This document shows, piece after piece, positions 30,050-40,460 of a stretch of 64,000 nucleotides of DNA. Origin of the DNA: Acholoe squamosa (taxonomy: Eukaryota > Annelida > Polychaeta > Phyllodocida > Polynoidae); NCBI GenBank assembly GCA_949317995.1, contig OX439052.1, forward strand, positions 39,806,432 through 39,870,431. The letters are read 5' to 3'. The notes beneath the pieces are model-generated. The model had not been told where the DNA came from. It did no database searches and worked only from the letters and a program-made list of their open reading frames with translations. Made by a program: the position numbers and the translations under genes. Positions within the stretch are counted from its first letter, which is position 1. Each line of letters begins with the position of its first letter.

Positions 30050-32207
30050 TATAATTCAGTCTGCTGTTATATTTTCAAACAATTAAGCAAGCTATACCAA
30101 TAGGTATTGAAGTATTCTCACAATAACCTATTTGTTCACATGAGTTTACACTAACAAAGCAATCCTTTCTCTGATAAATTACACCTAGATGTAGGATCCT
30201 GCCCTGATATTGAAGCTCCTCCTGGTGCCAATATAAGAAGGGTTGGGGATCGTCTTGTCGTCATATGTTTGTCAACACAAGAGACATGGCACACTGTTTG
30301 TAAAGACGGGAAATGGATTGGTGCCGTGGGTACATGCACACAAGGTAGGAACCATGTCATGTTTTTTCTGGTATATAACATACATAAGAACCATTCACAA
30401 GATTCTACAATAGCTCCAATTATGCCAAAACATGCTGGAGGCTGAAGTTCCTTAATTACAAATGTGCATTCTCTGATCCTGCAGCTCCTATGTGTAAGGC
30501 ATTCAATAGACTTCTGGAAATGTCAGGATCTGTCATCTGACTGCATAACATCTAGGTCTCATTATCATGATCTAATTTCTAGCCATTTCAACAACCTCAA
30601 CTGAATCAGGTCTGCTGACTACTGAGACATCAGCAGTAGATATCATAAATCAAGGTCAGTACCTTTTTTAGTCCTCCTCAAAGCATTGCACAGTTGCATA
30701 ATACATGAAAGTTTGTATTTCAGTTTATACAACATTAATGTGCTTGTGTTTAAAGCCTGGATTATGGATCCATTCAGAAACAAGCAGGGGGATGGATACT
30801 ATTCTCTAGAGTATCCTAGAAGTCAGAGTGCAGCTTAGTTGCAAGTATTTATGGTAGCACTGTTTGCAGTTATTTTAAGCGATAATAGATCTCACTAGGA
30901 CGAAAGACATCTCTTGAGACAAACATAACACATCACCATTTCACTAATAGTGTGCAAATCTCAACCCCTTCAAAATAGTTGGCCTTCAATTATTAATTAG
31001 AAAACCAGGACCTGTAACAAAGTGTTACTATTTAGCTCTGATGGTGAGCCACATATTTTTGTAGGCTGAAGACAACTTCTTTTTATTCAGTATTTTTACA
31101 TCTTTGAAATATCATATTCATATGACTAAGATAATAGATTTAGAGAAAAAAATTGCTGATCATCCATGATGATTATCATGTCTCAATACAGTCTAGATCA
31201 TGACCACATCCATGACCAAGTGCATTATTCCCGTTATAACACAGAAAAATGGCCCATCAGCCACCTGACAACACTTGAATATCAATTGTGAAGTCCAAAG
31301 GTGAGATGAAGTTAACCTGCTTTGCCAGGAGTGCATTATCCATCTAGATAATGCGCAGTGAATCAGCCAATTAGAAAGCAGCATTCAGGATAATAGACTC
31401 TTACTTCGCAAAGCAGTGTTATTACAGAGAATAGAACTTGTAAGTGTCTAGTGAGCACAGGAGGGCATGTCTCTAGGTGGTGCAACTGCACGCATTCACT
31501 GTGATTTGAAACCCTCAAAATTATAGGGGTGACCTGTACTACAACTGCTCTGTATAAATGAGCAGCACTTAATGTTGTAATTACTTAGGGTTTGGTAGGG
31601 TAGTCAAACCAGTGTATTAGTGACTGCTAGCTGCAGGGCTGTAATGGCATAAGAGCGAGGGATCCCACTATAATTTGAGGCGGTCTAGCCATACCATCTT
31701 GACAAATGCCTTCCAGGGCATTGAATCAATTTTAATTGGTGTGTTGATACCTTCACTTAATCTGGTATCCAAAGATGGCCTATTAACGTCATTCCTGAAG
31801 TATCTATCTTTGTATAGCCTTTATAAATCAAACGGGTTGGTAAGTGGTTGTCTAAACAGCTAAGTTCCTGGATGCTTATTTATTCCAATACCTCTAGCCA
31901 AGGCTCTTATTTGAGACATGCTTATTTGAATAATAATTATGTTTAAAATAGTGGTTAAGCTTGTTTTCGACACCCCTGTGTCTCAGCACGTATTTTAGAT
32001 TCTTGCTTATTTGAGACCACAACCCTAAAACAAGCCATTGTGCTTTGTCATTTTTTACCCATGTGAAGTCACAACCCTAATGCTATGCTTCATGATTCTC
32101 TTATTTCAGGTGTACAACCAGAAGTAGAAGTAGAGCGTTCCTTTCACATTTCGGCACTCCTACGTTCATACTTCCAGTCACGCAGGAGATATCACCCTAA
32201 AGCATGA
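25065..32207 (+). CDS. Secreted multi-domain SUEL-lectin/sushi gene (exon span)
   Basis: The span holds at least ten usable exons, every internal one starting with two codon bases and ending with one (phase 1-1), the usual signature of exon shuffling in extracellular proteins. Order: Ser/Thr linker, SUEL a1, linker, SUEL b1, linker, SUEL a2, linker, SUEL b2, sushi-like, linker, terminal exon. SUEL (Gal_lectin) domains bind galactose or rhamnose and occur in sea urchin egg lectin and latrophilins. No transmembrane segment is seen, so the product is probably secreted, with the signal exon possibly at 7633. The cassette sushi/linker/SUEL/linker/SUEL is duplicated in tandem at about 2.5 kb. Four SUEL domains remain intact. 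Confidence 0.8.
25645..25920 (+). CDS. Lectin gene, SUEL domain exon a1
   Basis: 276 bp, one whole SUEL domain per exon. Visible family marks: FRASCPSG, TALYGRMRLGRC, YGYLGC-like YLGCYQNVTVILN, CSGHQMCEL and PCPLELTAYLETSYQC. All expected Cys are present. Flanked by ACAG and GTAGGA. Confidence 0.85.
26289..26440 (+). pseudogene. Sushi-like exon, copy 1, dead
   Basis: Homologous to the intact exon at 30189. The acceptor TAG is kept, but TGG has become TAG inside CLSTQET-stop, and the donor is lost (CAAGGT replaced by GAGGAT). It would probably be skipped; because it is phase 1-1, skipping keeps the frame. Confidence 0.75.
26631..26696 (+). CDS. Lectin gene, linker exon L1a
   Basis: 66 bp, acceptor TTGCAG, donor GTTTGT. 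Encodes DSVSTTTPNSPQTVEAPEA, a Ser/Thr/Pro linker. Duplicate at 29204. Confidence 0.7.
26992..27267 (+). CDS. Lectin gene, SUEL domain exon b1
   Basis: 276 bp. FRASCPPGAVIKM, YGRMNVGRC, DYGYIGCRANV, CSGNRSCEM and PCPKDLQSYLEATYTC mark a complete SUEL domain. Acceptor TTAG, donor GTAAGG. Confidence 0.85.
27530..27595 (+). CDS. Lectin gene, linker exon L2b
   Basis: Duplicate of the 25065 exon, with a few substitutions; acceptor TTTCAG, donor GTTTGT. Confidence 0.7.
28139..28414 (+). CDS. Lectin gene, SUEL domain exon a2
   Basis: Duplicate of a1 with about 10 percent amino-acid change (MLTARYGWMRLGRC, YGYVGCYKDV). All Cys kept. Acceptor GCAG, donor GTAGGA. Confidence 0.85.
28597..28666. mobile_element. 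70-bp hairpin MITE in one copy of the duplication
   Basis: Ends GTGGATCAACACGGTAAA and TTTACCATGTTGATCCAC pair with one mismatch. TTAT flanks it (28593-28596, 28667-28670). The homologous intron of copy 1 (26095-26110) lacks it. Confidence 0.8.
28862..29013 (+). pseudogene. Sushi-like exon, copy 2, splice sites lost
   Basis: The reading frame is intact with four Cys and the Trp (TWHLVCNNGRWIGAVGTC), but the acceptor AG of copies 1 and 3 is AC here, and the donor is also changed (ACAGTATATG). It is probably not spliced in. Confidence 0.65.
29204..29269 (+). CDS. Lectin gene, linker exon L1b
   Basis: Near-identical duplicate of the 26631 exon; acceptor TTGCAG, donor GTTTGT. Confidence 0.7.
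29571..29846 (+). CDS. Lectin gene, SUEL domain exon b2
   Basis: Duplicate of b1, with the main difference in one loop (RATLGSTLPCP against RAGLSSIEPCP). All Cys kept; donor GTAATA. Confidence 0.85.
29999..30050. repeat. (AAT)n microsatellite
   Basis: About 17 AAT units in the intron after SUEL b2. Confidence 0.95.
30189..30344 (+). CDS. Lectin gene, sushi-like (CCP) exon
   Basis: 156 bp, acceptor CCTAG, donor GTAGGA, phase 1-1. It encodes a short module with four Cys and a Trp before the last (SCPDIEAPPGANI, LVVICLST, TVCKDGKWIGAVGTC), the pattern of a sushi/CCP domain though somewhat short. It is the only one of three copies with both splice sites and an open frame. Confidence 0.65.
30583..30654 (+). 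CDS. Lectin gene, linker exon L3
   Basis: 72 bp, acceptor TTCTAG, donor GTCAGT. Ser/Thr-rich (AISTTSTESGLLTTETSAVD), related to L2 but diverged. Confidence 0.6.
30660..32100. other. Intron, nothing recognised
   Basis: The last intron of the lectin gene. No exon with matching phase, RNA gene or terminal repeat stands out. Confidence 0.5.
32110..32207 (+). CDS. Lectin gene, terminal exon
   Basis: Acceptor TTATTTCAG, starts with two codon bases like all others, and encodes a basic, non-hydrophobic tail (VQPEVEVERSFHI, YFQSRRRYHPKA) ending in TGA. AATAAA at 32380-32385 may be the polyadenylation signal. Confidence 0.65.
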
Positions 32208-32379
32208 TCAAGGACTTTTCATTGCTAGGTTTCTAGCATTTGATGATGATATGTAATAGGCCTATAGTAGGAATAGACTCTTTGAGGGATTGCATTAATG
32301 GTTGTTTTTATAATATGCCCTGTGTATTAAAGGCACCTACCTGTAATAGTTTGAGGCATACCCTCCAATGTGACAAGAC

Positions 32380-32385
32380 AATAAA
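32380..32385 (+). terminator. Polyadenylation signal of the lectin gene
   Basis: AATAAA 173 bp after the stop codon, in an AT-rich context. Confidence 0.5.
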
Positions 32386-32990
32386 AAGAGATTGAACAAA
32401 GGTCTTTTGGATTTGGAACTGAAAAAAATATAGACCTAAAGAGAAATGTGAAATGTTGAAATAAGACACAGATCCTATAGATATCGTGACTTGACTGGCC
32501 AGTGGCGAATTGAGATGCATTTTGGCTATTGAAAATCTATTGAAATTCGCCAAATTGGCTAATTCTGTAGGTCCTCAGTGCATCTTGACCTCCTCATGCT
32601 ATAGAGTCATATAATATATCATTGGAAAGAGAATTTTTATCAGTGATATTAAGGTTTTAATGGTGTATGTGTTGACAGAAAGTGAATCCTTTGTAGAATT
32701 TGAAATTCGTGTGTAGTAAGCACATGTATATACATAATGGAAAACCTCTGCGGAGCTGGAGGATATGCCAAAAAATAAGACAAAATGTAGTCAAACAGCA
32801 ACTAGGGATCGTATATTTTTTGGTGCTAGAGTACAGCTGATAGGAGGTTTTCTTACTTATACTCCATCCACAGATGTTTATACAACAGTAAATCCCTAAA
32901 TATAAGCATAGCTGGATTTGAATCTTCTACACTGGCTGTGATACAAAACCATGATATAAATATATGGTGTTCCAGTCTACAATCATCAGC

Positions 32991-33062
32991 AGTCGCAATA
33001 GTATAATGGTTAGCATGTCTGACTTTGAACCACAGAATGTGGGTTCAAAACTGCATGGGGAT
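32991..33062 (+). repeat. tRNA-derived SINE head (tRNA-Gln-like)
   Basis: TAGTATAATGGTTAGCA resembles Pol III box A and GGGTTCAAAACTG box B, with GACTTTGAACC between, as in tRNA-Gln. The acceptor stem does not pair, so it is a SINE relic and not a tRNA gene. Confidence 0.55.
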
Positions 33063-33210
33063 AGTGTTTTTACACAAGGTAAAGGAGTATTTGTAAAAGG
33101 CCCCCCTGAAGCCCCCTTTATCATTTTGGCAATCAGAGAATCTTCATTATAATACATAAGAATTTGTTGCAAAAATGTCAGTGGTCAACCGAGAATAAAA
33201 CAAAATCACA

Positions 33211-33276
33211 CCAGGGGTTTGAACCTGTATGGTCTAGATTCTAGTCCCAGGCCTTAACCACTACACTTGATGGACC
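33211..33276 (-). repeat. tRNA-like SINE fragment
   Basis: The minus strand reads AGTGTAGTGGTTAAGGCC (box A like), then ACAGGTTCAAACCCC (box B). Confidence 0.5.
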
Positions 33277-33388
33277 AGTCAAACTTTCAAAGTGAAATTA
33301 CCCTGTTTATCTATAATTGATTACTCAGTCATAGTAGTAGCATATCACCGTTCAGTAGAGGTTCTATCACCTACAGTATCACCTGAGG

Positions 33389-33466
33389 ACTCATGGTGTA
33401 GTGGTTAGCAAATGGGACTCTGGATCCTAGCATTGTCTGGTGCGTGGGTATGAGTCTCATATGGGA
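33389..33466 (+). repeat. tRNA-like SINE fragment
   Basis: CATGGTGTAGTGGTTAGCAA is a box A-like start, followed by GGGTATGAGTCTCAT as a weak box B. Third such relic within 480 bp. Confidence 0.45.
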
Positions 33467-33680
33467 CAGAATTTTCCCAAGAATTACATCTGACCTTATT
33501 CATAAAACCTCCTGCTACACTTGGCCTATTTCACAAAACTGCCTCCCACACCTGAACCATTTCACAAACCTCCTGCCTCCTGAAAAAGGTAATGTAAACA
33601 CCTAAAAGCATCTTAGGCTTGAAAATTTCAATTTAGCACTGTTTTATATTGTCAGACCCCTCATATGGGCCGCACCTTAG

Positions 33681-33982
33681 CATACATGCCAACATTTCGG
33701 GGGACAAAACCGGGAGACTTTATCGCGCAGTTAAAGTTAGATACAAAGTCAAGTATTTCACAATTTTTGGTATTCTATGAATGCTTTTCTCAGGGTAAAA
33801 AAGGTCAAGTGATGCCAAAATCCGGGAGATTTTACATGTTTAAAGTGCATAAATCTGTCAAAATCCGGGAGAAGTGTGAAAATCCGGGAGATTTAAGGGG
33901 AGAACTTCAATCCGGGAGACACCATAAAAAATTGCCAAAATCCGGGAGACTCCCAGCCAATCCGGGAGTGTTGGCATGTATG
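33681..33982. mobile_element. 302-bp hAT-like MITE with internal CCGGGAGA repeats
   Basis: Begins CATACATGCCAACA and ends TGTTGGCATGTATG, 14-bp inverted ends with the CA...TG limits usual for hAT. It is flanked by CACCTTAG (33673-33680) and CACCTTGA (33983-33990), an 8-bp duplication with a late change. The interior repeats AATCCGGGAGA seven or more times. Confidence 0.7.
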
Positions 33983-34142
33983 CACCTTGAGTTCAGGATG
34001 ATGCTATAAGATCCCTACTAGGGTCTCTGAAATGGTATTCAAGCTGTGGCTTATACTTAGGGTTTATGGTAAATGAAAATATTGGCTGATTGATCGTGAA
34101 TTTGGCTAATCAAAATCAGTGCAAATTCGCCAAATTTGCTAA

Positions 34143-35804
34143 GGGAGCATTCATTATTTATGGCAGGGGTGGGGGTGAGAATTTGGCAAAAGGAACAGGT
34201 CAAAAATTGAAGCCCCCCCCCTCAAGAATAGGTTGAAAATGAAGCCCCCCCCCTGATGACGATCATCCATCAATATTCTTTTATCTAACATAAATGCCAA
34301 TACCATGCACGATGCCATGTGCATTGTGTGATGCATGTAATTATATCTCTCTTTAATACCATTACAAACTTTTGATGATTAGCATTGACTATAGTCCACA
34401 CCATGTTAGGCCTAACACAAACTCGACACCATGGACCATGGTACGCTTAATGTCAATTATAGCCCTCATTATATAGGAATTGTACAGTAACTGTGAATAG
34501 GCCCTTCCTAATAGCAACCATATTTTTTGAGAGGCTACCCCTACGGCCAGATAACTTGTGTTTTTTTCTGTATTTAAAGGGTTAATACACCCAAGGGATA
34601 GCTGATAGAAATTGCCTCAACCTTATAGACAAGGTATTTTTTATGTAGAATAGTACTACAGTAAAAATTCATGCATAAGGCGGAAATTATACATGAGGAT
34701 AGCTCCTTCCAAAAGTCAGGCCCATAAAGAATCTTCCTGAGGTCAGGGTGTGCCTTATAGGCTAGGATATCATAATTGTAGTACAGTACAGTGTCCTAAA
34801 TTTCACACTATCTGTGCCTCATCCATGAGGTATCATATATCAACTTTAAAAATTCAATCCCAACATGTGCTGATTGGGCTTTACCTTGACCCAGGGCTTA
34901 TAATACCAACATGAGATGTGCCTTATACCATGCCCTTACTCATACAGGTGGTATTGTACCTTACATTAACCTTTATATAGGTTGGATGTTCCAAAAGTCA
35001 TTTGAAAAAAATTTTTTTTAGAACTTTCAGTACTTGCTTGCTTTATGGAACTGGGGTATAAATGATTACAAACTTGAAACATTCAGGATCACAAGACCCA
35101 TAGACCTCATAAAGTAGCCATGGCTATGAAGCATACCCTAGGTAGCTATCTACATTGTATACAGAGATGAATAATATACTGTTATTCTTATATCCATATG
35201 ATTGTAATAAATTATTCCCAATTTGGCCAAGACCAAGAAAAATGTGAGCCTATCCAGCAGATCCAGGCTGAAACTAGACATTCTGGTACAATTTCAGCAA
35301 AATTTGGAGAAAATAAATTCTAACATTACTGTCACGGCATTGATTAATATATGTAGTTGATGTGAACAAAAGGGCAGAGAGCTTGATAATAGATATGTGG
35401 GTAACTGGCAGAATCCTTTTGTAGATGCATCTGATGTAGATGATGTATTAAAGTGGGATGAATTTATGCAGTACATTCTGCCAGTATGATCAAATGAAAA
35501 AGATGTCTGAAGATAGTTTCATCAAATTAGATTTGACTGAACTGGATTAGATTATTTTTATACTTTGAAAAGGAGTCTCTGTGATTAAATTAAACGACAT
35601 TTTTTATGACAAAATTCGCGGCATTTTAGATAAATACCCTAAAAATAAATGTGCCCCTCTCTAAGAATAGGTCAAAAACAAAAGGCTCCCCCTCAAAGAA
35701 TACCCCTAAAAATTTGGCCCCCCCCTAGGAATACCTTGAAAATAAATGCCCCCCCCCCCTCAATTTGCTCACCGCCACCCCTGCCATAAATAATGAATGC
35801 TCCC
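34143..35804. mobile_element. 1.7-kb inverted-repeat element with TAA target duplication
   Basis: GGGAGCATTCATTATTTATG at the left is matched inversely by CATAAATAATGAATGCTCCC at the right, and pairing continues into GCAGGGGTGG. TAA flanks both ends (34140-34142, 35805-35807), the TWA target typical of PIF/Harbinger. Runs of 8-10 C lie next to both ends. No transposase is seen. Confidence 0.75.
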
Positions 35805-35999
35805 TAAGAGAAAAATGTCCTAGCGATAGCCAGATATGTTTTTTTATATTATTATTTGGCTTTTGTTTCTTTTTTTTGTTTAGATTCACACATTTTGTAT
35901 GGACGATTATTTCTGTGGAGCATGATTGATTTCCATATGTGAACAAAGTTTGTGAGTATCATATAGGGGAACCGTGCAATGTAACAACAAGTAACCAAA

Positions 36000-36390
36000 A
36001 TGTTTGCTTCCTTGTGACCTGAAATCACTGTTAGGCCACATGTGGTGTCATCTAGCGTAGGGTAATCCAACTAATGGAGCTCAGCTGTGGCACAGCAGAT
36101 GGCAGCAACTACATCCACCCTGAGAATCATCAAAACAAGGGGAAGTTTATTTGGTTTTCTCTTCAGATTTTGATGGAAAACTGGCCACGTAGGGTTTGTT
36201 GATGTTTGTATTTTGTCATGGGGTTACATACTAACATAGGGGCCGTTTTTTTTTTATCTTGTGAAGGGCACGATTTGCCTTGACAAAGACAAATATCCAT
36301 GTAAGTAGGGGTATACACCAATACACTGATTTGGAACTAAAATGACCTATATTTGAATTGACCTGAAGGCCCACCATTATGGGTCTAGAC
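36000..36390. other. No gene recognised
   Basis: Ordinary AT-rich sequence between a MITE and a minisatellite. Confidence 0.5.
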
Positions 36391-36394
36391 CCCT

Positions 36395-36610
36395 AAATTC
36401 GACAGGGTGACATGGCCATTTCTTAAAATCGACATGTGACATGGAGCTTAGTGACAAGGACATGGAGAATGAAAAAGTTAGTGACATGAGACATGACCTT
36501 TCCTTAAAATCGACATGTGACATGGAGCTTAGTGACAGAGACATGGGGAAATAGAAATTTAGTGACATGTGACATGGCATTTTCTTAAAATCGACATGTG
36601 ACATGGGGAC
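36395..36610 (+). repeat. Minisatellite, unit about 84 bp (GACATGTGACATGG)
   Basis: Two and a half units, each with TTAAAATCGACATGTGACAT and GTGACA...GACATGG phrases. The same sequence appears inverted at 39285-39360 and 40195-40345. Confidence 0.75.
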
Positions 36611-36619
36611 CCCCCATCT

Positions 36620-37904
36620 AGACCCCCACCATTATACCATATATGAATTTTTAAGGCTCAACTCTCATTCTTAAAAAAGTTATGCTAGGCATAAAATATT
36701 CCCCTATCCTTCACGCCTGCGGGCAATAATATGCTGAGCTCAGAATCCACCCACACATGAGGTGACTTCGCCGCACGAGTACATAATAATCATAATGGCA
36801 GGGTCATCATTGATAAATGGGGAGAGGGGAGGGGCATTTATTGATATATTTTGCAGGCCATCCTCTTTGGGGAGTTGTCATTATTTATAAACAGGTGGGT
36901 AGGGATATTTTTACACCCCCCCCGTCATCAACGGTCAAAATTTTTGTCCCTCTCTACATCAGAGGCACAAAACAAATTCTCACCACTCTGATCTATAAAG
37001 CGTGTAGGCTTTCTTGCTAAAAAAAAGAGGCTTAATTTTTTTAGCCCCCCTCCAGAGGGGGGGGGGTCGAAGGATTTTACGCCCCTCCTCGAACAAACCC
37101 CTGCCCCTGTTAATAAAAAGTATAACCCCCTCTTTCTCACCATGCAGAGATTTTAATTGTAAGAAAACACTTGACTATATCTCTTGTCTCTTATCTGAAC
37201 ATAACTTAATCATGAACTTATCAAAGGTATACATTGAATCACTGAAAAGATGAAGCACATTTCTTCTTCTTTTCAGATTCACTAGTGACAAGTTTATAAA
37301 TGTATCTTCTCAGGACTCATGCGAAATGGATGGATGACCACGACCAGAACAATGACTAGCAGAAGAAGAGGAATATGTGCTTGATTCCAATAACTACACC
37401 ACCGCTATCATCATCCCAAATCTGTGCATATGGAAGCTACAGACATCAATGCTCCAACCATTTTGCCAGAAATCCTGGCAGATTGAGTTTCCATGTGCTA
37501 AATTAACCTCAATAACTATAACATTGCTACACTGCAAATATTCGAGGTACTTTGGGTTATGACATGAGATGACATGACAGCGATCTCTGAAATCAAAGTG
37601 AATCTATTAATAGTCCCACATCAATAACCGCTCTAGCAAATCCTATGTTATTATTGATATCAGTGGCAATTACACAGAGCAGTCATCACATACAACTATC
37701 GGCTAGAATTGAAGATTTTCAAAATATAGGGGCCCCAAGCTTCATTAGTGTATTGTACATACTACTCACGGTACTGGAATCTTTAGGCTTTCTATACTTC
37801 AGGGAAGTGCTACCTGTATGTCTACTGATAAAAAAAGTGATATAAAAAAAGTGATAAAAAAAGTGATATAAAAAAGTGAAAAGTGACTACTCCCACTTGT
37901 CATA
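36620..37904. other. Intergenic; C/G homopolymer fragments
   Basis: Contains 7-9-bp C or G runs near 36915 and 37050 belonging to the G/C-run repeat families, and a short tandem GTGATAWAAAAA array (37836-37885) just before the zinc-finger ORF. No other gene seen. Confidence 0.5.
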
Positions 37905-38663
37905 ATGATGAAGAAGAGACAAGGTGATAAAGAAAAACCAATTAACACTGAGAAACAGAGTGAAAAGCCTCACCGATGTTTTGTGTGCGAGAAGCGATTC
38001 CGACTCAAAGGCACACTTACAACCCACATGTTGATACACACTGGAGAACTGCCGCATACTTGTACCCTTTGTGGGAAGAAGTTCAGACAGAAGAGTCACC
38101 TCACAGGGCACCTGGAGACACATACAGGGAAACAGCCAATGCAATGTACAGTGTGTAAAAGGTATTTCCGGGGTAAAGACGGGTTAGCCCGACATGCTGT
38201 TAAGCACACTCGCGGACTGCCTTGGAACTGTGGAGTCTGTGGGAAGTCGTTCAGTTGGCAAAGTGAACTATCGCGACATGTCCTGATGCATACTGGAGAG
38301 AAACCCTATAAATGTACTTATTGTGATAAGGCGTTTACACAGAAGAGCATACTATCATTACATACCCTGATACACACAGATAAAACACCACACAAGTGTA
38401 ACCTCTGCCCACAAAGCTTCAGTAAAAAGACGCAACTCAAAATACATTCACGAATACATACTAGGGAGCAACCACATAGGTGTGAAGTCTGCGGAAAGAG
38501 TTTTAGTTGTAAAGGGAATTTGTCGCGACACTCGGTGATCCACATTGGGGTCAAACCATATAAATGCAGTCATTGCGGAAAAGGTTTCACACAGAAAGGA
38601 CACATGAAAAAGCACATGAAGGCACATGACACTGACTCTGATTCTAAAGCATCAAACTCTTGA
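37905..38663 (+). CDS. C2H2 zinc-finger protein, eight fingers
   Basis: 252 residues on one open exon. After a basic, Lys-rich start of about 22 residues come eight consecutive C2H2 fingers spaced 28 residues apart (CX2CX12HX3H each, from HRCFVC near residue 25 to YKCSHC near residue 220). Linkers are of the HTGEKPY type, some diverged (HTRGLPW, HIGVKPY). Such proteins bind DNA in the nucleus, usually as transcription regulators. No KRAB, BTB or SET domain is visible. The ATG at 37905 is followed by a second ATG. All zinc ligands are present. An upstream noncoding exon is possible. AATAAA lies 24 bp after the stop. Confidence 0.85.
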   Translation: MMKKRQGDKEKPINTEKQSEKPHRCFVCEKRFRLKGTLTTHMLIHTGELPHTCTLCGKKFRQKSHLTGHLETHTGKQPMQCTVCKRYFRGKDGLARHAVKHTRGLPWNCGVCGKSFSWQSELSRHVLMHTGEKPYKCTYCDKAFTQKSILSLHTLIHTDKTPHKCNLCPQSFSKKTQLKIHSRIHTREQPHRCEVCGKSFSCKGNLSRHSVIHIGVKPYKCSHCGKGFTQKGHMKKHMKAHDTDSDSKASNS

Positions 38664-38686
38664 ATTTGATTTATCAGGTGACTCCA

Positions 38687-38692
38687 AATAAA
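38687..38692 (+). terminator. Polyadenylation signal of the zinc-finger gene
   Basis: AATAAA shortly after the TGA stop. The closeness implies a very short 3' UTR. Confidence 0.55.
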
Positions 38693-39082
38693 CTACTAAC
38701 CTTGTTCATACATGGTAACACCTTGTGTATAAGGGTAGCTTGTATAAGAGGATAAATCCCTACTGTGCCGAGAGAGTCCCTGCATATAAGGCGCACCCCA
38801 CATATAAGGCACGCCCAGACTTCATTTTGCACAAAATTTTAACCATTTGAAATTGGGTTCCTAAGACATATTCTAATGGACTTAAACCACTTTTGAATTT
38901 TGGTGAAGCTTTAGGGAGATTTGAGCCTCAAGTTTTTCTCATTCTATAAGGTACACCATTGGCCCTTCCTCCCAAATATGCCGCGCCTTATACATGAGTA
39001 ATACGGTACCTTTCCTAAGGAGGGCACTAGCCTTGATCTTTTAAAGGGGTGTTGCACTGGTGGCACTTGCAGTGCTCCACCG

Positions 39083-40460
39083 AGTCATTTATTGCCAGGT
39101 GGGGGGAGGTCATTTTGAAAAAGAGCTTCTTGGTGGAGGGTGGGGGCAGACCAAAGAGACCTTCACATTGGGGTCCTCAAAACTACATATGGGCAATTTG
39201 CGACGTGTCATTCCACACGGCAATCTGATTGCGGGAGGGGGTCATTTTGCAAAACGAGCTCTTAGTGGAAGGGGGCCCTTGATGGGAGGGTCCCCATGTC
39301 ACATGTCAATTTTAAGAAATGCCTATGTCCCATGTCACTAATTAAACCCCCATGTCACTATAGATCAATATGGCAAGAAAGGGTGACTTTTCAGAGAAGT
39401 TGTTGATAAAGTTTTTGGACTTTTCTTAAGGAAATCTATTGAGAATGCAAACCTTTCTTGTCAGGTCTGCCACATAATACCCATTATTTGAAAGATAATT
39501 GTCTTGTAAATCCCTCGGTGTAAGTCATTTGCACATGTGGTCACTACAAGCAAAGTTACAAGCATTCCACCAAAATTGACATAAACACAACTTTATTTAC
39601 GAAAAAGTCACCCTTTCTTGCCATATGGGTCTATAGTCTCACTAACACAGTTAATCCAACTACATCTATATGGGGCTTATCATAAGGATATGGTGGTATT
39701 CATGGTACCTTTTCATTTATATCATGGACTACCCAGTGTCTCTTTACTGAACTATATCTATTGAATTACTATTAGTGGTAACTGACCTGCAGATGATCGA
39801 TTTTATCTCTAACACAAGTCAACACATGATCCTGGCTAGAAAAGCTGTGTTTTTCTAACCCAGGTAAATTATCACAATATTAGAATTATGAGCTCAATAT
39901 AAGAAATAGTGATGAAAAAGTTATGAAGATGATATGAACATTTTCTTTAAAAAAAATCTGAAGTCGGAAAAAATCTGAGGACTGAGTTTGGGTAGCTTAA
40001 TTTTGAAATTGAAAAAAAAAATCAACATGCATAGTCCAAACCTGAAAAAAAGTGAAACCTTGAATGAAAATTGGGGGGTCTGGGAAAATTTTGAAGATTG
40101 TGAAGCTAAAAGCTGCATTCTAATGCTTTGGCGTAGGAAGCAAATTTGTATTGGGGGGCTCAGGGCCCCCCCTTTTCCTACGCCCCTGTGCTTTCTGCTC
40201 ATGTCGCTAAGCCCCATGTCACATGTCAAATTTAAGAAATGGCCATGTCACTAGCATACTCATGTCCCATGTCGATTTATAGAAATGGCCATGTCACCAT
40301 GTCGATTTTAAGGAATGGCCATGTCACCATGTCAAATTTAGGGGTCTAGGGCCATTGGAAGGGGATGGGATAAGTTCTCATATTGATCGGGGAGTCAGAA
40401 TGAAATTCACAGGTCTACAAAAGGCCATCAAGCCCCCCTCCCCAGCTGGCAATAAATGAC
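39083..40460. mobile_element. Composite inverted-repeat element with G/C runs
   Basis: GTCATTTATTGCCAGGTGGG at the left is inverted at the right as CCCCAGCTGGCAATAAATGAC. Inside are inverted copies of the 36.4-kb minisatellite (39285-39360, 40195-40345) and a nested MITE (39361-39633). A target duplication is not obvious. A partial relative is at 7916-8480. Confidence 0.5.
39361..39633. mobile_element. 273-bp TA-target MITE, nested
   Basis: TAGATCAATATGGCAAGAAA and its inverse TTTCTTGCCATATGGGTCTA form ends of about 35 bp with two mismatches and one length difference. TA on both sides. Inserted in the minisatellite stretch CATGTCACTA. Confidence 0.75.

Noticed and set aside
33001-33062. Functional tRNA-Gln gene
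   Set aside because: Acceptor and anticodon stems do not pair well; it is a SINE relic.
33690-33982. Regular CCGGGAGA repeats as a possible CRISPR array
   Set aside because: Units are too short and irregularly spaced, with no constant-length spacers, and the context is a MITE in animal DNA.
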